Assembly: GCA_000531095.1 (NCBI GenBank)
Contig: HG799469.1
Coordinates: 177,579 to 241,578, forward strand
Length of the DNA: 64,000 nt
Source: Gemmata massiliana
GTDB taxonomy: Bacteria; Planctomycetota; Planctomycetia; Gemmatales; Gemmataceae
Direction: 5' to 3'
The notes under the pieces are model-generated. The model saw only the letters and a program-made list of their open reading frames with translations. It was not told where the DNA came from and did no database searches. The translations under genes and the position numbers were made by a program. The number at the start of each line of letters is the position of its first letter. The first letter of the stretch is position 1. This document shows positions 45,497 through 54,931 of the stretch, in pieces.

Positions 45497-46807
45497 ATGT
45501 TCGGCCTGTTCACTCCCAAGTGTCCGCTCCCGACCGCCGAGAAAACGTGGATCGAGCGGCGCATGCTGTGGTTCGCCGAGCGGTTCGGCGCGCACCGGAT
45601 GCGGAACGCGCGCGTCGTGCTCCCGACCGCCGAGTTCCTCCCCGATTCGTACACCGGGAGCCCCGCGGACGTGCGCCGTTGCTTCGACCGCATGTGCGGG
45701 TACATGAGCGTCGACCCAGAAGGAGTCGTATTGGAGCTACTCCCCGATCACCTCATGCCGGACGCGGCCGGGCTGTACGAGATGCGTGCGAAGGGGCACG
45801 TTTTCATCGCCGAATCGCAAACCGCGGACCCGCCCGGGCTGATCGCCACGATCGTCCACGAGCTCGCGCACGAGATCCTGTTGCGCGGCGGGCACATGAC
45901 GGGGCACGAACCGGACCACGAGACGACCACGGACCTGCTCCCCGTGTTCCTGGGTACGGGCATTTTCGCGGCGAACGCGACCATCCGCGATTCCTCCGGG
46001 TGGGAAGCCAATATGAGCTGGTGGTCGATCTCCAAACGCGGGTACCTGTCGTCGATCCAGTTCGGTTACGCGATGGCCCTCTTCGCCCACGTGCGCGGCG
46101 AAGAGCACCCGGAATGGGGCCACCACCTCCGGCCGGACGCGCGCAAGACCCTCGCGTCGGGCTTGCGCTTCCTCGACAAAACGGGCGACGCGCTGTTCAC
46201 CCCGGCCACGGTCGACCGCCCCCCGAGCGTCACGCCCGCCCTCGTACTGGAACGGCTGGCGATGCGCAGCGCCACGTTCCGGCTCGCCGCACTGTGGGAC
46301 ATTAGCGAGTTCCGGTTGACTACCCCGGAACTCCTGAGCGCGGTCGTCGCACAGTTAAAGCACCGGGTCGCGGCCGTCCGCGCGGCCGCGATTCGCGCTC
46401 TGCCCGTGTTCGGCGCGGCCGCGCTCGAGGTCGTACCCCAATTGCTCAACCATCACCTCTACGACAGCACCGTTCGTTCCGACACCATTTGGTGCCTCGG
46501 CGAATTGAAGCCGCCCGCTAAAGACGTTGTGCCGGAGCTGAACCGCCTGTTGCTCGACGCGGATGTGGTGTCGGACGCGGTCGGCGTGCTGGGTATTTAC
46601 GGTCCCGAAGCGGCGGGCGCTGTGCCGAATCTGCTGATCGCACTCGAAAGATCGCTCCACAAGTACACCGACGCGGCCCCTCTTTATTTCGCCGTTCTGT
46701 GCGCGACCAGTTCCACCCCGGAACGGGATCTTCGCGAGCACTTCGGCGAGCGCGACTCCGATCTACTCCATCTAGCTTTGAAAGAACTCAAACTCCAGTC
46801 CCGTTAA
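45497..46807 (+). CDS. Putative zinc metallopeptidase fused to HEAT repeats
   Basis: 436 residues. Residues 121-125 form HELAH (HExxH, zincin motif) in IVHELAHEILLRGG, with further His/Glu/Asp downstream (HEPDHETTTDLL) that could give the third ligand. From about 270 on, HEAT-like repeats occur (LLSAVVAQLKHRVAAVRAAAIRAL, SDTIWCLGELKPPAKDVVPEL). No signal peptide, so probably cytoplasmic. Start ATG 45497; the frame continues upstream without support. The peptidase role is inferred from the motif only. Confidence 0.75.
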   Translation: MFGLFTPKCPLPTAEKTWIERRMLWFAERFGAHRMRNARVVLPTAEFLPDSYTGSPADVRRCFDRMCGYMSVDPEGVVLELLPDHLMPDAAGLYEMRAKGHVFIAESQTADPPGLIATIVHELAHEILLRGGHMTGHEPDHETTTDLLPVFLGTGIFAANATIRDSSGWEANMSWWSISKRGYLSSIQFGYAMALFAHVRGEEHPEWGHHLRPDARKTLASGLRFLDKTGDALFTPATVDRPPSVTPALVLERLAMRSATFRLAALWDISEFRLTTPELLSAVVAQLKHRVAAVRAAAIRALPVFGAAALEVVPQLLNHHLYDSTVRSDTIWCLGELKPPAKDVVPELNRLLLDADVVSDAVGVLGIYGPEAAGAVPNLLIALERSLHKYTDAAPLYFAVLCATSSTPERDLREHFGERDSDLLHLALKELKLQSR

Positions 46808-47029
46808 CTCGTAACCGGCTCCAGCGCGGCGGGGAAGGGGAAGGGGGCTACGCGCACCCGGTATCGCCTCACCGCGCGCTTCGCATTTCGAGTGGAACGG
46901 TCCGCGCAATTAGTTTTGTGACACAGAACCTTCCCATCAAACGGTCACTCGATCAACAACTGGGGTGTACCCGCGCGTCCGTGTTCGCTAAACCTTCATC
47001 TTTTCCCACAAACACTGTTCGAGGCTCGC

Positions 47030-47371
47030 GTGGCGCAACCCATATACTTTTACACGGACCCGATTGCCGCCCTGTGGATGGTGAAGACGTTCCGCCTCAA
47101 ACTGGTCGCGGGATCGTTTTGCCTCCAAACCGAGAGCATCGATGCGTTTCTCGAACAGCTCGGGCGGGGCGTGCGCCCCGAGCGCTTCGTGGTCCACACC
47201 GATAGCCTGGGCGTGTTGGACCCAAAGCCCGGGGACATTGTTGAAGAGACGGGCATCAAGACCAAGGTGAAGCGGCTGGTCGCGAAGGATTTTCCGCTCA
47301 CCGGAATGGGGTACCAGATCCTTCACCGCTCCGGGCGCCCGTTCTTCGCCCCGGACCGGGCGGGGAAGTGA
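47030..47371 (+). CDS. Conserved-looking small protein of unknown function
   Basis: 113 residues (MAQPIYFYTDPIAALWMVKT), with codon bias like its neighbours and a GAGG before the GTG start. No motif, signal peptide or membrane segment recognised. Stands alone between the peptidase-HEAT gene and the TPR gene, with about 200 bases of unremarkable intergenic DNA on each side. Confidence 0.6.
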   Translation: MAQPIYFYTDPIAALWMVKTFRLKLVAGSFCLQTESIDAFLEQLGRGVRPERFVVHTDSLGVLDPKPGDIVEETGIKTKVKRLVAKDFPLTGMGYQILHRSGRPFFAPDRAGK

Positions 47372-47551
47372 TCCGACGCATGAATCCGCCGGCGCGCCAG
47401 CTCTTTATGCACTTCGCCCCAATTTCGGCGGCGCCGCGCCGTTGGGGTTGAATCGCGTGCGCGGGACCGCTTACCATGCCCGGTCTGCCGCGCTCGCTTG
47501 TCCGGTTCGGGCGATCCGACACGACCGCGGCGGTCGCACGGACGCGGATAC

Positions 47552-50500
47552 ATGCCGACGATCAACAAGCGCTTCCTCCTCAAGCTCGTCCTCGTTCTCC
47601 TCGTGTGTACCGGCGTGCTCTTCGGCGCGCACGAGATCCAGGCGCAGCGCATCCCGACCGCACTGAAACAGCAGTCCGAGCGCGCCGCGGACGCGGGCAA
47701 GTCGGACATGGCCATCCACTACTTGCGCCAGTACCTCGAGTTCCACCCGGAAGACGTGGACTCCCAGGTACAACTCGCGGACCTGCTCGCGGCGCGCCCC
47801 GGCGCCCAGAAGGGCAGCCCGCAGCTCCTCTTCCTCTACGACAAGATCCTCCGGCTCGACCCGGACCGGCACGAGATCCGGCGCAAGGCGCTCACCGTCT
47901 CGCTGAAGCTCGGGAAGTTCGCCGACGCCGTCACCCACGGCGAGGAGTTGCTGAAGGAGTTCCCGAACGAGTCGCGCCTGTGGCACCAGACCGCCGAGGC
48001 GCACGTCGGCATGAACCAGACCGCCGCGGCACGCAAGTCCTACGAGTCCGCGGTGCGGTGCGCGCCGGAAGAACTCCTCGGCTACCAGCAGCTCGCGCAG
48101 CTCGTCTGGAAGAACATGGAAGACGGCGCGGGCGCACGCGAGGTGCTCGACCGCATGGTGAAGGCGCTCCCGCAGAACCCGGAAGCGTACCTGATCCGCG
48201 CGCGGTTCGAGACGTTCACCGCCGAAGACGCGGGCGCTGCGCGTGGGGGCGACCCGTACAAGCGCGCTACGGTGGACCTCCACCGCGTCCTCGAACTCGA
48301 CCCGGAGCACGCCGAAGCGTCGCTCCTGCTGGCCGAGATCATGCAGCGCAGCCGCAACCTCCCCGCGGCCCACGCGCTGCTGCGCGACGCGGTCGCACTG
48401 TATCCGAAGAACCAGAAGATCGTGCGCGGGCTGTCGTGGTTGGAACTGGTCCGCGGGAACACCGCCGCGTCGATCGCGGTGCTCGAAGACGGTTTGAAGG
48501 CATCGCCCACCGACCTCGACCTGATGGTGCCGCTCGCAGACCTGCTGGTCCACCAGGGCGATACGGTTCGCACGACCGAACTCCTGCGCCGGCTCGAAGC
48601 GAGCAAGGCCCCGGCCACTCAGGTGAAGTACCTGAAGGCTCGCATTGCGATGCGCGAACAGCAGTGGCAACAGGCCGTCACGGTGATCGAGAGCCTGCGG
48701 GCCGAGATCGTCGGGCTGCCGGGGCTGGACATTCAGCTTAATTTGCTCCTCGCCACGTGCTTCAACAAACTCGGCGATTCGACTTCCGAAGAGAAGGCCT
48801 ACCAGCGCGTGGTGAACGCGGACCCGAAGAACGTGACCGCCCACGTCGGCCTGGGCAACCTGTACATGACGCTCGGCAAGTTCGACTCCGCGTCCCGCGA
48901 ACTCGACAGCGCGCTGCAATCGCCCTACGCCACGGGCACGGTCGTCGCGCAGTGGGCGCGAGTGAAGGCCCGGACGCTGCCGCTCGGTGCCGCGGAGAGC
49001 TGGCACCGCGTGGAAGACGCGCTCGCAAAACAGCTCTCGGCACGGTTCACCCGCGGGTCGTCCGAACCGGTAACCCTCGTCGCGGAAGTGATGACCGCAC
49101 AGGGCCGGCTCCCGGACGCGGTGCGCCTCCTGCGCCAGGAGGCGGTGCGCCGGGCCGGTGACGCGCGGTTGTGGGCCGCCCTCTCGCTCGCGACGGCCGA
49201 TCTGAGCGGCTGCGTCGCGGGGCTCGCGGTTCTCGACGAAGCCCAAGCTTCGGCCGGTGACTGTGCCGACATTCGGCTCGCTCGGGCCACCCTGTACGCA
49301 CGCGAACCGGGTCAAGTGCGACCGCTCGACGCGCTCGACGACCGCATCGAGGGTTGGCCGGAGAACGAACAGATCAAGCTCCTGTCGGGGTTGATTGAGG
49401 TGTACGACCGATTGGGCGACAACACGAACGTGGTGCGCATGCTCCGGAGCATCGTCGCCCGTCAGCCCTCGAATACCGGCATGTGGTTGAAGCTCCACGA
49501 GCGCGCGGGTGCCAGCGAATCGAGCACGGTCGCCCGGAACGCACTCGTGAAGCTCGAAGGCGCGAACGGCCCGTCGGTCGCCCTGTGCGACGCGCGCACG
49601 GCTGCGACCGACAGCGCACCGGCGATTGCGACCCGCGTGACCGCCGCGTTCGGGGAGAACCCCACTCGCGCCGATGCCTGCCTCGCACTCGCTCGCCTCA
49701 AGCAACTCACCGGCGATTCTGTGAGTGCGGGCACCCTGACTGAGCGTGCGTTCCAGTTGGAACCGACCCGCTACGAATCGGCCGAAGCGCTGCTCGCGCA
49801 CCTGGTGCGGTCGAACGCCCCGGACCGTGCGGCGCAGTTCCTCGTGCGCCTGTCCAACGACCCGCGCTGGGCCGGCGAGCCGTTCCGCCGCGTGGTCGGG
49901 CACGTGCTCCCGGTTCTGCCCGCGAGCGCGGCGAACACCGTCCTCAATCAGTGCAAGGGTCTCGTGGCACGCGACCCGGGTGGTTCCGCGTGGGTCGTGG
50001 AGTGCGCTGTGAGTCTGCGGCACCCGGAAGCCGCGATTCTGCTCGACGACGCCACCAAACAACCCCGCGCGACCTCCGACGACTGGCTCCGCAAGGCGCT
50101 GTTCGTGTCGAAGGACAACGCCGGTGCCGGTCCCGAGGTACTCTCGGCAGCCCGTGGTAAGCTCCCCGCTCCCGCATACTTCGGAATGGTTGCGGTGTAC
50201 TGTGACACGGCCGCCGGGAGCACGTTCGTGCCGGACGTCTCCGATCCCGCGGAGAAGCGCGTGCTCGCGCAAGCGCGGCTGTCGGTGAAACTCAGCAAGT
50301 CGCAACCGGCCGAGGGTGCCAAGATCCTCGAAGCGCTGCTGTCGAGCAAAGACATCACCCCGACCGACGCGGACTGGGCGCGGCGCAACCTCGCGATGAT
50401 CTACGCGGTCGGCGGAACCCCCGACGACCGGACGCGGGCGATGACGCTCCTGAAGGCCGTGACCACGACCGAGAACGCCACCCCGGAAGAGCTGCGGGCC

Positions 50501-51757
50501 ACCGCGAGCGTGCTCACCACGCTGGGCCGCTACCTCGAAGGGGCCGACCGGCGCGACGTGCTGAAGAAGGCGATCGAGTCGCTGGGCGCAGCGCACAAGC
50601 TGACGAACGCGCCGAGCTACCTGTTCGCGATGTCGCAACTGTACCGGGCGATCAACATGCGCCCCGCGAGCCGCCAGTGCCTCCAGCAGTTGCTCAACGA
50701 CCCGCGCGACCCGTCCTACGCCTTCTACCTGCGGGCCGCGCTCGACGAACTGGTCGAGGACGGCAATTTCACGACCGCGACCACGTTCGCCGGGAAGCTG
50801 ATGGCCTCGCACGGCGGCGACTTCAGCTCGCTGGCGAGCGTCGCGCGGTTCGAGTGCAAGGCCGGGCGCCCGGACCGCGGGCTGGCGGTCGCCGAGGACT
50901 ACGCCCGAGTCGCGGACTCGGGAACCGGCGACTACCTCATGCGGTCGGCGCGCGTGGCCGAACTGCTCGACGAACTGAGCCGCCTGCCCAACGTGCGCGG
51001 AACCCCCGTCGCCCGGCGGATGACGACCGCGGCCGTCGAGCGCTACACGGCCGTGCTGCCGAACCGCCCGGAAGGGATCGTCGGCGTGGCCGGCGTGCTG
51101 GCCGCCGACGGGCGCGCGGCGGAAGCCTTCGACCGCATCGAACGGTTCGGGCGCTACCTGCCGAACCGCCTCCGGGCGAGCGCGGGGCTGGCGATCGTGC
51201 GCGGCGGACCCGTCACGGACCGCCAGGGCGAACTGGTGCAGAAGTGGTTCGACGACTGCCTGGCGGAAGAACCGGACTCGATCCCGCTCCTGCTGAACCG
51301 GTCCGAGTTCCTCGCGATCCGGCACAACACGAAGGGGGCCATTGAGGGCTTCGAGAAGGTGATCGCGAAGGAGCCGCGCAACGTGATCGCGCTCAACAAC
51401 CTCGCGTGGCTGCTCGCCGCCGATCCCGCGACGGCCGAAAAAGCTCTCGATCTGGTGGCCCGCGCCACCCGCGAGAGCGGGCTGACGGGTGACCTGCTCG
51501 ACACCCGCGCCCGCGTCCAGATCACGCTGCGGCAGTTCACCGCGGCCGAACGCGACCTGGCCGAAGCGATCAGTCAAGACCCGACCGCGCTGCGGTGGTT
51601 CCACGTCGCGCTGCTGCGGATGAGCCAGTCATCGCAGAGCACGGAGGAGGCGAACAAAGCCTTCCAGGAAGCGAAGCGCCGCGGGATCGACGCCCGGGCC
51701 ATTCACCCGGCCGACCTGCCGATGTTCAAGGTGCTCGACGCGGCCAAAACGAAGTAA
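47552..51757 (+). CDS. Giant TPR-repeat protein, membrane-anchored
   Basis: 1401 residues. An N-terminal signal/anchor helix (LKLVLVLLVCTGVLFGAHEI) is followed by TPR repeats over almost the whole length, for example MAIHYLRQYLEFHPEDVDSQ, NVTAHVGLGNLYMTLGKFDS and RNVIALNNLAWLLAADPATA. The layout resembles PrsT-like/exosortase-linked TPR proteins, but no exosortase gene is near. Likely an extracytoplasmic assembly scaffold. ATG 47552 is chosen as the start before the hydrophobic helix. Confidence 0.88.
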   Translation: MPTINKRFLLKLVLVLLVCTGVLFGAHEIQAQRIPTALKQQSERAADAGKSDMAIHYLRQYLEFHPEDVDSQVQLADLLAARPGAQKGSPQLLFLYDKILRLDPDRHEIRRKALTVSLKLGKFADAVTHGEELLKEFPNESRLWHQTAEAHVGMNQTAAARKSYESAVRCAPEELLGYQQLAQLVWKNMEDGAGAREVLDRMVKALPQNPEAYLIRARFETFTAEDAGAARGGDPYKRATVDLHRVLELDPEHAEASLLLAEIMQRSRNLPAAHALLRDAVALYPKNQKIVRGLSWLELVRGNTAASIAVLEDGLKASPTDLDLMVPLADLLVHQGDTVRTTELLRRLEASKAPATQVKYLKARIAMREQQWQQAVTVIESLRAEIVGLPGLDIQLNLLLATCFNKLGDSTSEEKAYQRVVNADPKNVTAHVGLGNLYMTLGKFDSASRELDSALQSPYATGTVVAQWARVKARTLPLGAAESWHRVEDALAKQLSARFTRGSSEPVTLVAEVMTAQGRLPDAVRLLRQEAVRRAGDARLWAALSLATADLSGCVAGLAVLDEAQASAGDCADIRLARATLYAREPGQVRPLDALDDRIEGWPENEQIKLLSGLIEVYDRLGDNTNVVRMLRSIVARQPSNTGMWLKLHERAGASESSTVARNALVKLEGANGPSVALCDARTAATDSAPAIATRVTAAFGENPTRADACLALARLKQLTGDSVSAGTLTERAFQLEPTRYESAEALLAHLVRSNAPDRAAQFLVRLSNDPRWAGEPFRRVVGHVLPVLPASAANTVLNQCKGLVARDPGGSAWVVECAVSLRHPEAAILLDDATKQPRATSDDWLRKALFVSKDNAGAGPEVLSAARGKLPAPAYFGMVAVYCDTAAGSTFVPDVSDPAEKRVLAQARLSVKLSKSQPAEGAKILEALLSSKDITPTDADWARRNLAMIYAVGGTPDDRTRAMTLLKAVTTTENATPEELRATASVLTTLGRYLEGADRRDVLKKAIESLGAAHKLTNAPSYLFAMSQLYRAINMRPASRQCLQQLLNDPRDPSYAFYLRAALDELVEDGNFTTATTFAGKLMASHGGDFSSLASVARFECKAGRPDRGLAVAEDYARVADSGTGDYLMRSARVAELLDELSRLPNVRGTPVARRMTTAAVERYTAVLPNRPEGIVGVAGVLAADGRAAEAFDRIERFGRYLPNRLRASAGLAIVRGGPVTDRQGELVQKWFDDCLAEEPDSIPLLLNRSEFLAIRHNTKGAIEGFEKVIAKEPRNVIALNNLAWLLAADPATAEKALDLVARATRESGLTGDLLDTRARVQITLRQFTAAERDLAEAISQDPTALRWFHVALLRMSQSSQSTEEANKAFQEAKRRGIDARAIHPADLPMFKVLDAAKTK

Positions 51758-51770
51758 GCAGTAAGAAGTC

Positions 51771-51862
51771 GGAGCCGCGGATGACGCGGATAACGCAGAT
51801 TAAAACCAGAAATTGAATCTTATCTGGTTCTGATCTGCGTTATCCGCGTCATCTGCGGTTCC
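51771..51862. repeat. Inverted repeat between convergent genes (GCGGATGACGCGGATAACGC family)
   Basis: Arms 51771-51800 and 51833-51862 are near-perfect complements; an inner pair (ACCAGA/TCTGGT) also matches. It fills the gap between the stops of the TPR gene and the phosphatase gene, so it may be a bidirectional terminator. Confidence 0.7.
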
Positions 51863-51876
51863 GATTTCTGTCTCCC

Positions 51877-53079
51877 TTAATCTTCCCGCGACACTTCCCC
51901 CACCACCAGCGTCACGTCGTCGCTGAGCTTCTGGTCGCCGCGAAACGCGCGCTGGTCCGCGAGCAGGCGCTCCGTGAGCACGTCGGCCGTACACGAACCG
52001 TGCTGCGCAAAGGCCCGCTGGAGCCGGTCGGTGCCGTAGCCCTCGCCCACTTCGTTGCGCGCCTCCACCAGTCCGTCCGTGAAGAAGCAGAGCCGGTCGC
52101 CCGGTTCGAGCTGGATCGTTTTCTCGCGGTACTGTTCGCCGGGAACGATGCCCAACATGAAGCCCGGGACCGACAGTTCCTGCACCGCGCCGGTGCGAGC
52201 CACGAACCGCATCGGGTACGGGTGCCCGGCGTTCGCGTAGGTCATCACCCGCGTGCGCCGGTCGAGGACGCCGTAGAACGCGGTCACGAAGCGCTCGTCG
52301 GCCAGCCCCTGCAATCGCTCGTTCATCTCCGTGAGCACGGCACCGGGGGAAATCGTCGAGCCGGACACCTCGGAGAACGCGGTCCGCGATAGGATTGCGA
52401 CCATCGCCGCGGCGATGCTGTGCCCGCTGGCGTCGGCGATCAGGAACCCCAGGTGGTCCGGCCCCGGTTGCGCGACGTCGTAATAATCGCCGCCCAGGTG
52501 GTCGAGCGGCGCGTAGTGAACGCCCCAGCGCAGTTCGGGCCAGTCCGGGGGCGCGTGCGGGAGCAGGAGCCGCGTCTGGAACCGCCCCGCGGCGCTCAGG
52601 TTGTACCGCAACTCGGCGTCGCGCGACATGATCTCGTCGAGCGCCTGCTTGAGGGCGCGCGTGCGGTTCTCGACCAGGCGGTTCAGGTCTTCGGCGCGCC
52701 GGAGCATCAGCGTGCGCGTGGACACGATCCCCAGCACGCGGCGCCCGCCGTCGACGACGGGCAGGTGCCGGACCCGGTTCCGGTCCATCAGCGCCACGGC
52801 CTCGTCCCAGCCCACGTCCGGCGCGATGGTGAACGGGTTCGGCGTCATCCACCCGGCAACGGGCGCGTCGCGCCAGCCCGGGTCCGCGTCGGCGACCCGG
52901 CGGAGCAGGTCGCGCTCGGTGAAAATGCCGATTAGTTCGTGTGCACCATTAACAACGATTACGGCGCCGATCCGGAGCCGATTCATCTGCTCCATGACTT
53001 CCCGTACCGGGCACTCGGCCGGGACCGTGATCGGTTCGGGCTGCATCACCTGTCGGACGCTCAACGATTCTTGCCGCAT
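51877..53079 (-). CDS. CBS-domain SpoIIE-type (PP2C) protein phosphatase
   Basis: 400 residues. Two CBS domains (about 8-65 and 78-130; VRQVMQPEPITVPAECPVREVM and WMTPNPFTIAPDVG) sense adenine nucleotides. A short coiled segment links to a PP2C/SpoIIE domain (about 190-395): HLGGDYYDV, LIADASGHSIAAAM, TYANAGHPYPM and KLSDDVTLVV, with the metal-binding Asp residues present. Such phosphatases act on anti-anti-sigma factors in stress signalling; no such partner gene is adjacent. ATG 53079. Confidence 0.9.
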   Translation of the reverse strand: MRQESLSVRQVMQPEPITVPAECPVREVMEQMNRLRIGAVIVVNGAHELIGIFTERDLLRRVADADPGWRDAPVAGWMTPNPFTIAPDVGWDEAVALMDRNRVRHLPVVDGGRRVLGIVSTRTLMLRRAEDLNRLVENRTRALKQALDEIMSRDAELRYNLSAAGRFQTRLLLPHAPPDWPELRWGVHYAPLDHLGGDYYDVAQPGPDHLGFLIADASGHSIAAAMVAILSRTAFSEVSGSTISPGAVLTEMNERLQGLADERFVTAFYGVLDRRTRVMTYANAGHPYPMRFVARTGAVQELSVPGFMLGIVPGEQYREKTIQLEPGDRLCFFTDGLVEARNEVGEGYGTDRLQRAFAQHGSCTADVLTERLLADQRAFRGDQKLSDDVTLVVGEVSRED

Positions 53080-53265
53080 GAAACAATTTCACCTGATGAA
53101 CCCGCGCGGGGCACTCATTAAGGCCGGTCGGCGCAGTTTGAGGGGAAATTATAGGTACCGCCGGCCGACTTGATGTGAATCCCATGAATGCGCCCTAAGA
53201 AGCTTGAACTCCGACGCCGATACGCCAAGATACGCAACAGAATGCCCCTCGCTGGAGAAATGCCG

Positions 53266-53685
53266 ATGCCGATCTGGATGCGACAGGCTGCGGCGATCCC
53301 GGTTCGAGACGGCCGCATCTGTTTGGTCACGTCGAGTAGCGGGCGCCGGTGGGTCGTCCCGAAGGGACAGATCGACCCGGGCCACACCCCGGGCGAAGCC
53401 GCTCTCGTTGAGGCGTGGGAAGAAGCCGGTCTCGTCGGGGCGCTCGATTCCGAGCCGCTCGGTTCTTACTCCTACGAGAAACTCGGGCGCGAGCTCCACG
53501 TCCTGGTTTACCGGATGATGGTCACGGACGTCCGCGACACGTGGCCCGAGCGCAACCTGCGCACGCGGGCCTGGGTCACGCTCGACGAGGCCCTTGACCG
53601 GATCGAGGAGCCGGGGCTGCGCGATCTGCTCCGGCTGGTCTTTCGTGTGAAAGCGGCAACGCGCCCCACTCTCGCCAGCGCGTGA
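53266..53685 (+). CDS. Nudix hydrolase (diphosphoinositol-polyphosphate-phosphohydrolase-like)
   Basis: 139 residues from ATG 53266, which has GGAG 8 bases upstream; in-frame ATGs at 53188, 53242 and 53260 are possible. The Nudix box is PKGQIDPGHTPGEAALVEAW then EEAG; the early Glu is replaced by His and the RE by VE, so the box is somewhat degenerate though the EExG core is intact. The flanking pattern (AAAIPVRDGRICLVTSSSG, GSYSYEKLGRELHVLVYRM, WPERNLRTRAWV) is like the DIPP/Ap6A group. Substrate not known. Confidence 0.85.
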   Translation: MPIWMRQAAAIPVRDGRICLVTSSSGRRWVVPKGQIDPGHTPGEAALVEAWEEAGLVGALDSEPLGSYSYEKLGRELHVLVYRMMVTDVRDTWPERNLRTRAWVTLDEALDRIEEPGLRDLLRLVFRVKAATRPTLASA

Positions 53686-53713
53686 GGCCGCCGGTCGGCA
53701 CGGTAAGCTCAAT

Positions 53714-54352
53714 TCAGCGATTCGCAGTTAGCCCCAAACCAATTCCCGCCCCAACGAGCAGCGTCCCGGCCGCGCGGTCGGCCGTTCGCGTTACTCCGGG
53801 GCGCTTCGCCCAGTGCGACAGGCGCCCCGCCGCGAACCCGTACCCGACCAGTACCACGAACTCCGAAGTCACGGACGTGAGCGCCAGGACCGCGACCTGG
53901 AGCGCTATGTTTTCGTTCGGGTTAATGAATTGCGGCAGCAGCGCGACGAAGAACATGATCGCCTTCGGGTTCGCCGCCTGGAGTATGAACGCCTGACGGA
54001 ACACCTTCCGCGCCCGGCCCGCTTCTGGGGCACCACTGGAATCTTGCGAATCCCCGATTTCGCTCCCGCCGGGAGAAATAATCAGCCGCAAGCCGAGGTA
54101 AACGAGGTACGCGGCCCCGACCCACTTCACGACCGTAAACAGCTCGTGCGACGCGAGCAGCACCGCCCCGAGTCCGAGCGCGGACAGCAGGAAGTAAAAG
54201 GTGTTGCCCGACAGGATGCCGAGGTTCGCCCACACGGACGTGCGCCCGCCGTGGCGCAGGGCCGTCGAGACGACGAACAGCACCGCCGGTCCCGGCGACA
54301 GCGCGAGTACCGTTTCAGTTAAGAAGAACACGCCCCACGTTTCCCAAGACAT
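53714..54352 (-). CDS. LysE-family amino acid exporter
   Basis: 212 residues, six hydrophobic helices, with the LysE/RhtB signature in the first helix (FFLTETVLALSPGPAVLFVV) and NPKAIMFFVALLPQFI in the middle. Exports amino acids or derivatives by proton antiport; substrate unknown. Start ATG 54352 has AAAGGTG upstream. A DSQDSSGAPEAGRARK cytoplasmic loop follows helix 3. Convergent with the Nudix gene. Confidence 0.9.
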   Translation of the reverse strand: MSWETWGVFFLTETVLALSPGPAVLFVVSTALRHGGRTSVWANLGILSGNTFYFLLSALGLGAVLLASHELFTVVKWVGAAYLVYLGLRLIISPGGSEIGDSQDSSGAPEAGRARKVFRQAFILQAANPKAIMFFVALLPQFINPNENIALQVAVLALTSVTSEFVVLVGYGFAAGRLSHWAKRPGVTRTADRAAGTLLVGAGIGLGLTANR

Positions 54353-54931
54353 GTGCACCTTTCGGTACGAGGGACTCTCAAAGTAATTGATAGCGCTGCG
54401 GCCGGTATTCACCTGTAACACCGGGCTGCACTTGCTCGCTAGAGGAAGGTACGGGGATTGCATCCGACCAGCGGGTGCGAGCGGGCCAGGGGCCGCGTGC
54501 GGTGCCCCGTGACCGCAGAAGGGTTGGTACCGATTCGGGGCGAATTCGTCTGTTATCAGAAGCACGGCCCCGCGTCTGTGCTAGTGTTTGAGGACGAGCG
54601 GGAATTTCGCCCCTCGCGCCGGCGGCAGGTCTCTACAGCCGGTGGCACACCGTTCCCGCTTCGTTTCGAGACTGGATTTCACAATCCGGGCGCCGCTCGC
54701 GTGTCTACCAGCGCGGCTACATCGAGACCAGTGATGCGCAATCTTTCCTCACCGCTACCCCACGATTGCCCTTCCAAATGGTCACTTTGGGCGCGAACAA
54801 TACCACCAACCCCTTGCACGGCCCGCGCATATGAGAGAAAGTGGAGAAAACGGGTAATGATGGTGAATCCAAAATTTACCTCCGATACTCTTCATAGGAA
54901 ACACACGCCCTCGCTCCGCTGGAGTCACACC
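54353..54931. other. Intergenic region between divergent lysE-family and trypsin-like genes
   Basis: About 580 bases. The downstream frame stays open to 54458, but codon bias is lost before 54932 and no start with a ribosome-binding site is seen. The last 120 bases are less GC-rich and likely hold the promoter of the protease gene; no exact elements could be assigned. Confidence 0.45.

Noticed and set aside
47471-51604. 1377-residue open frame on the minus strand
   Set aside because: Shadow of the TPR gene; no motif, no start signal, composition typical of antisense GC-rich frames.
54458-54931. 158-residue N-terminal extension of the trypsin-like protease
   Set aside because: Codon bias is lost and the signal peptide begins only at ATG 54932.
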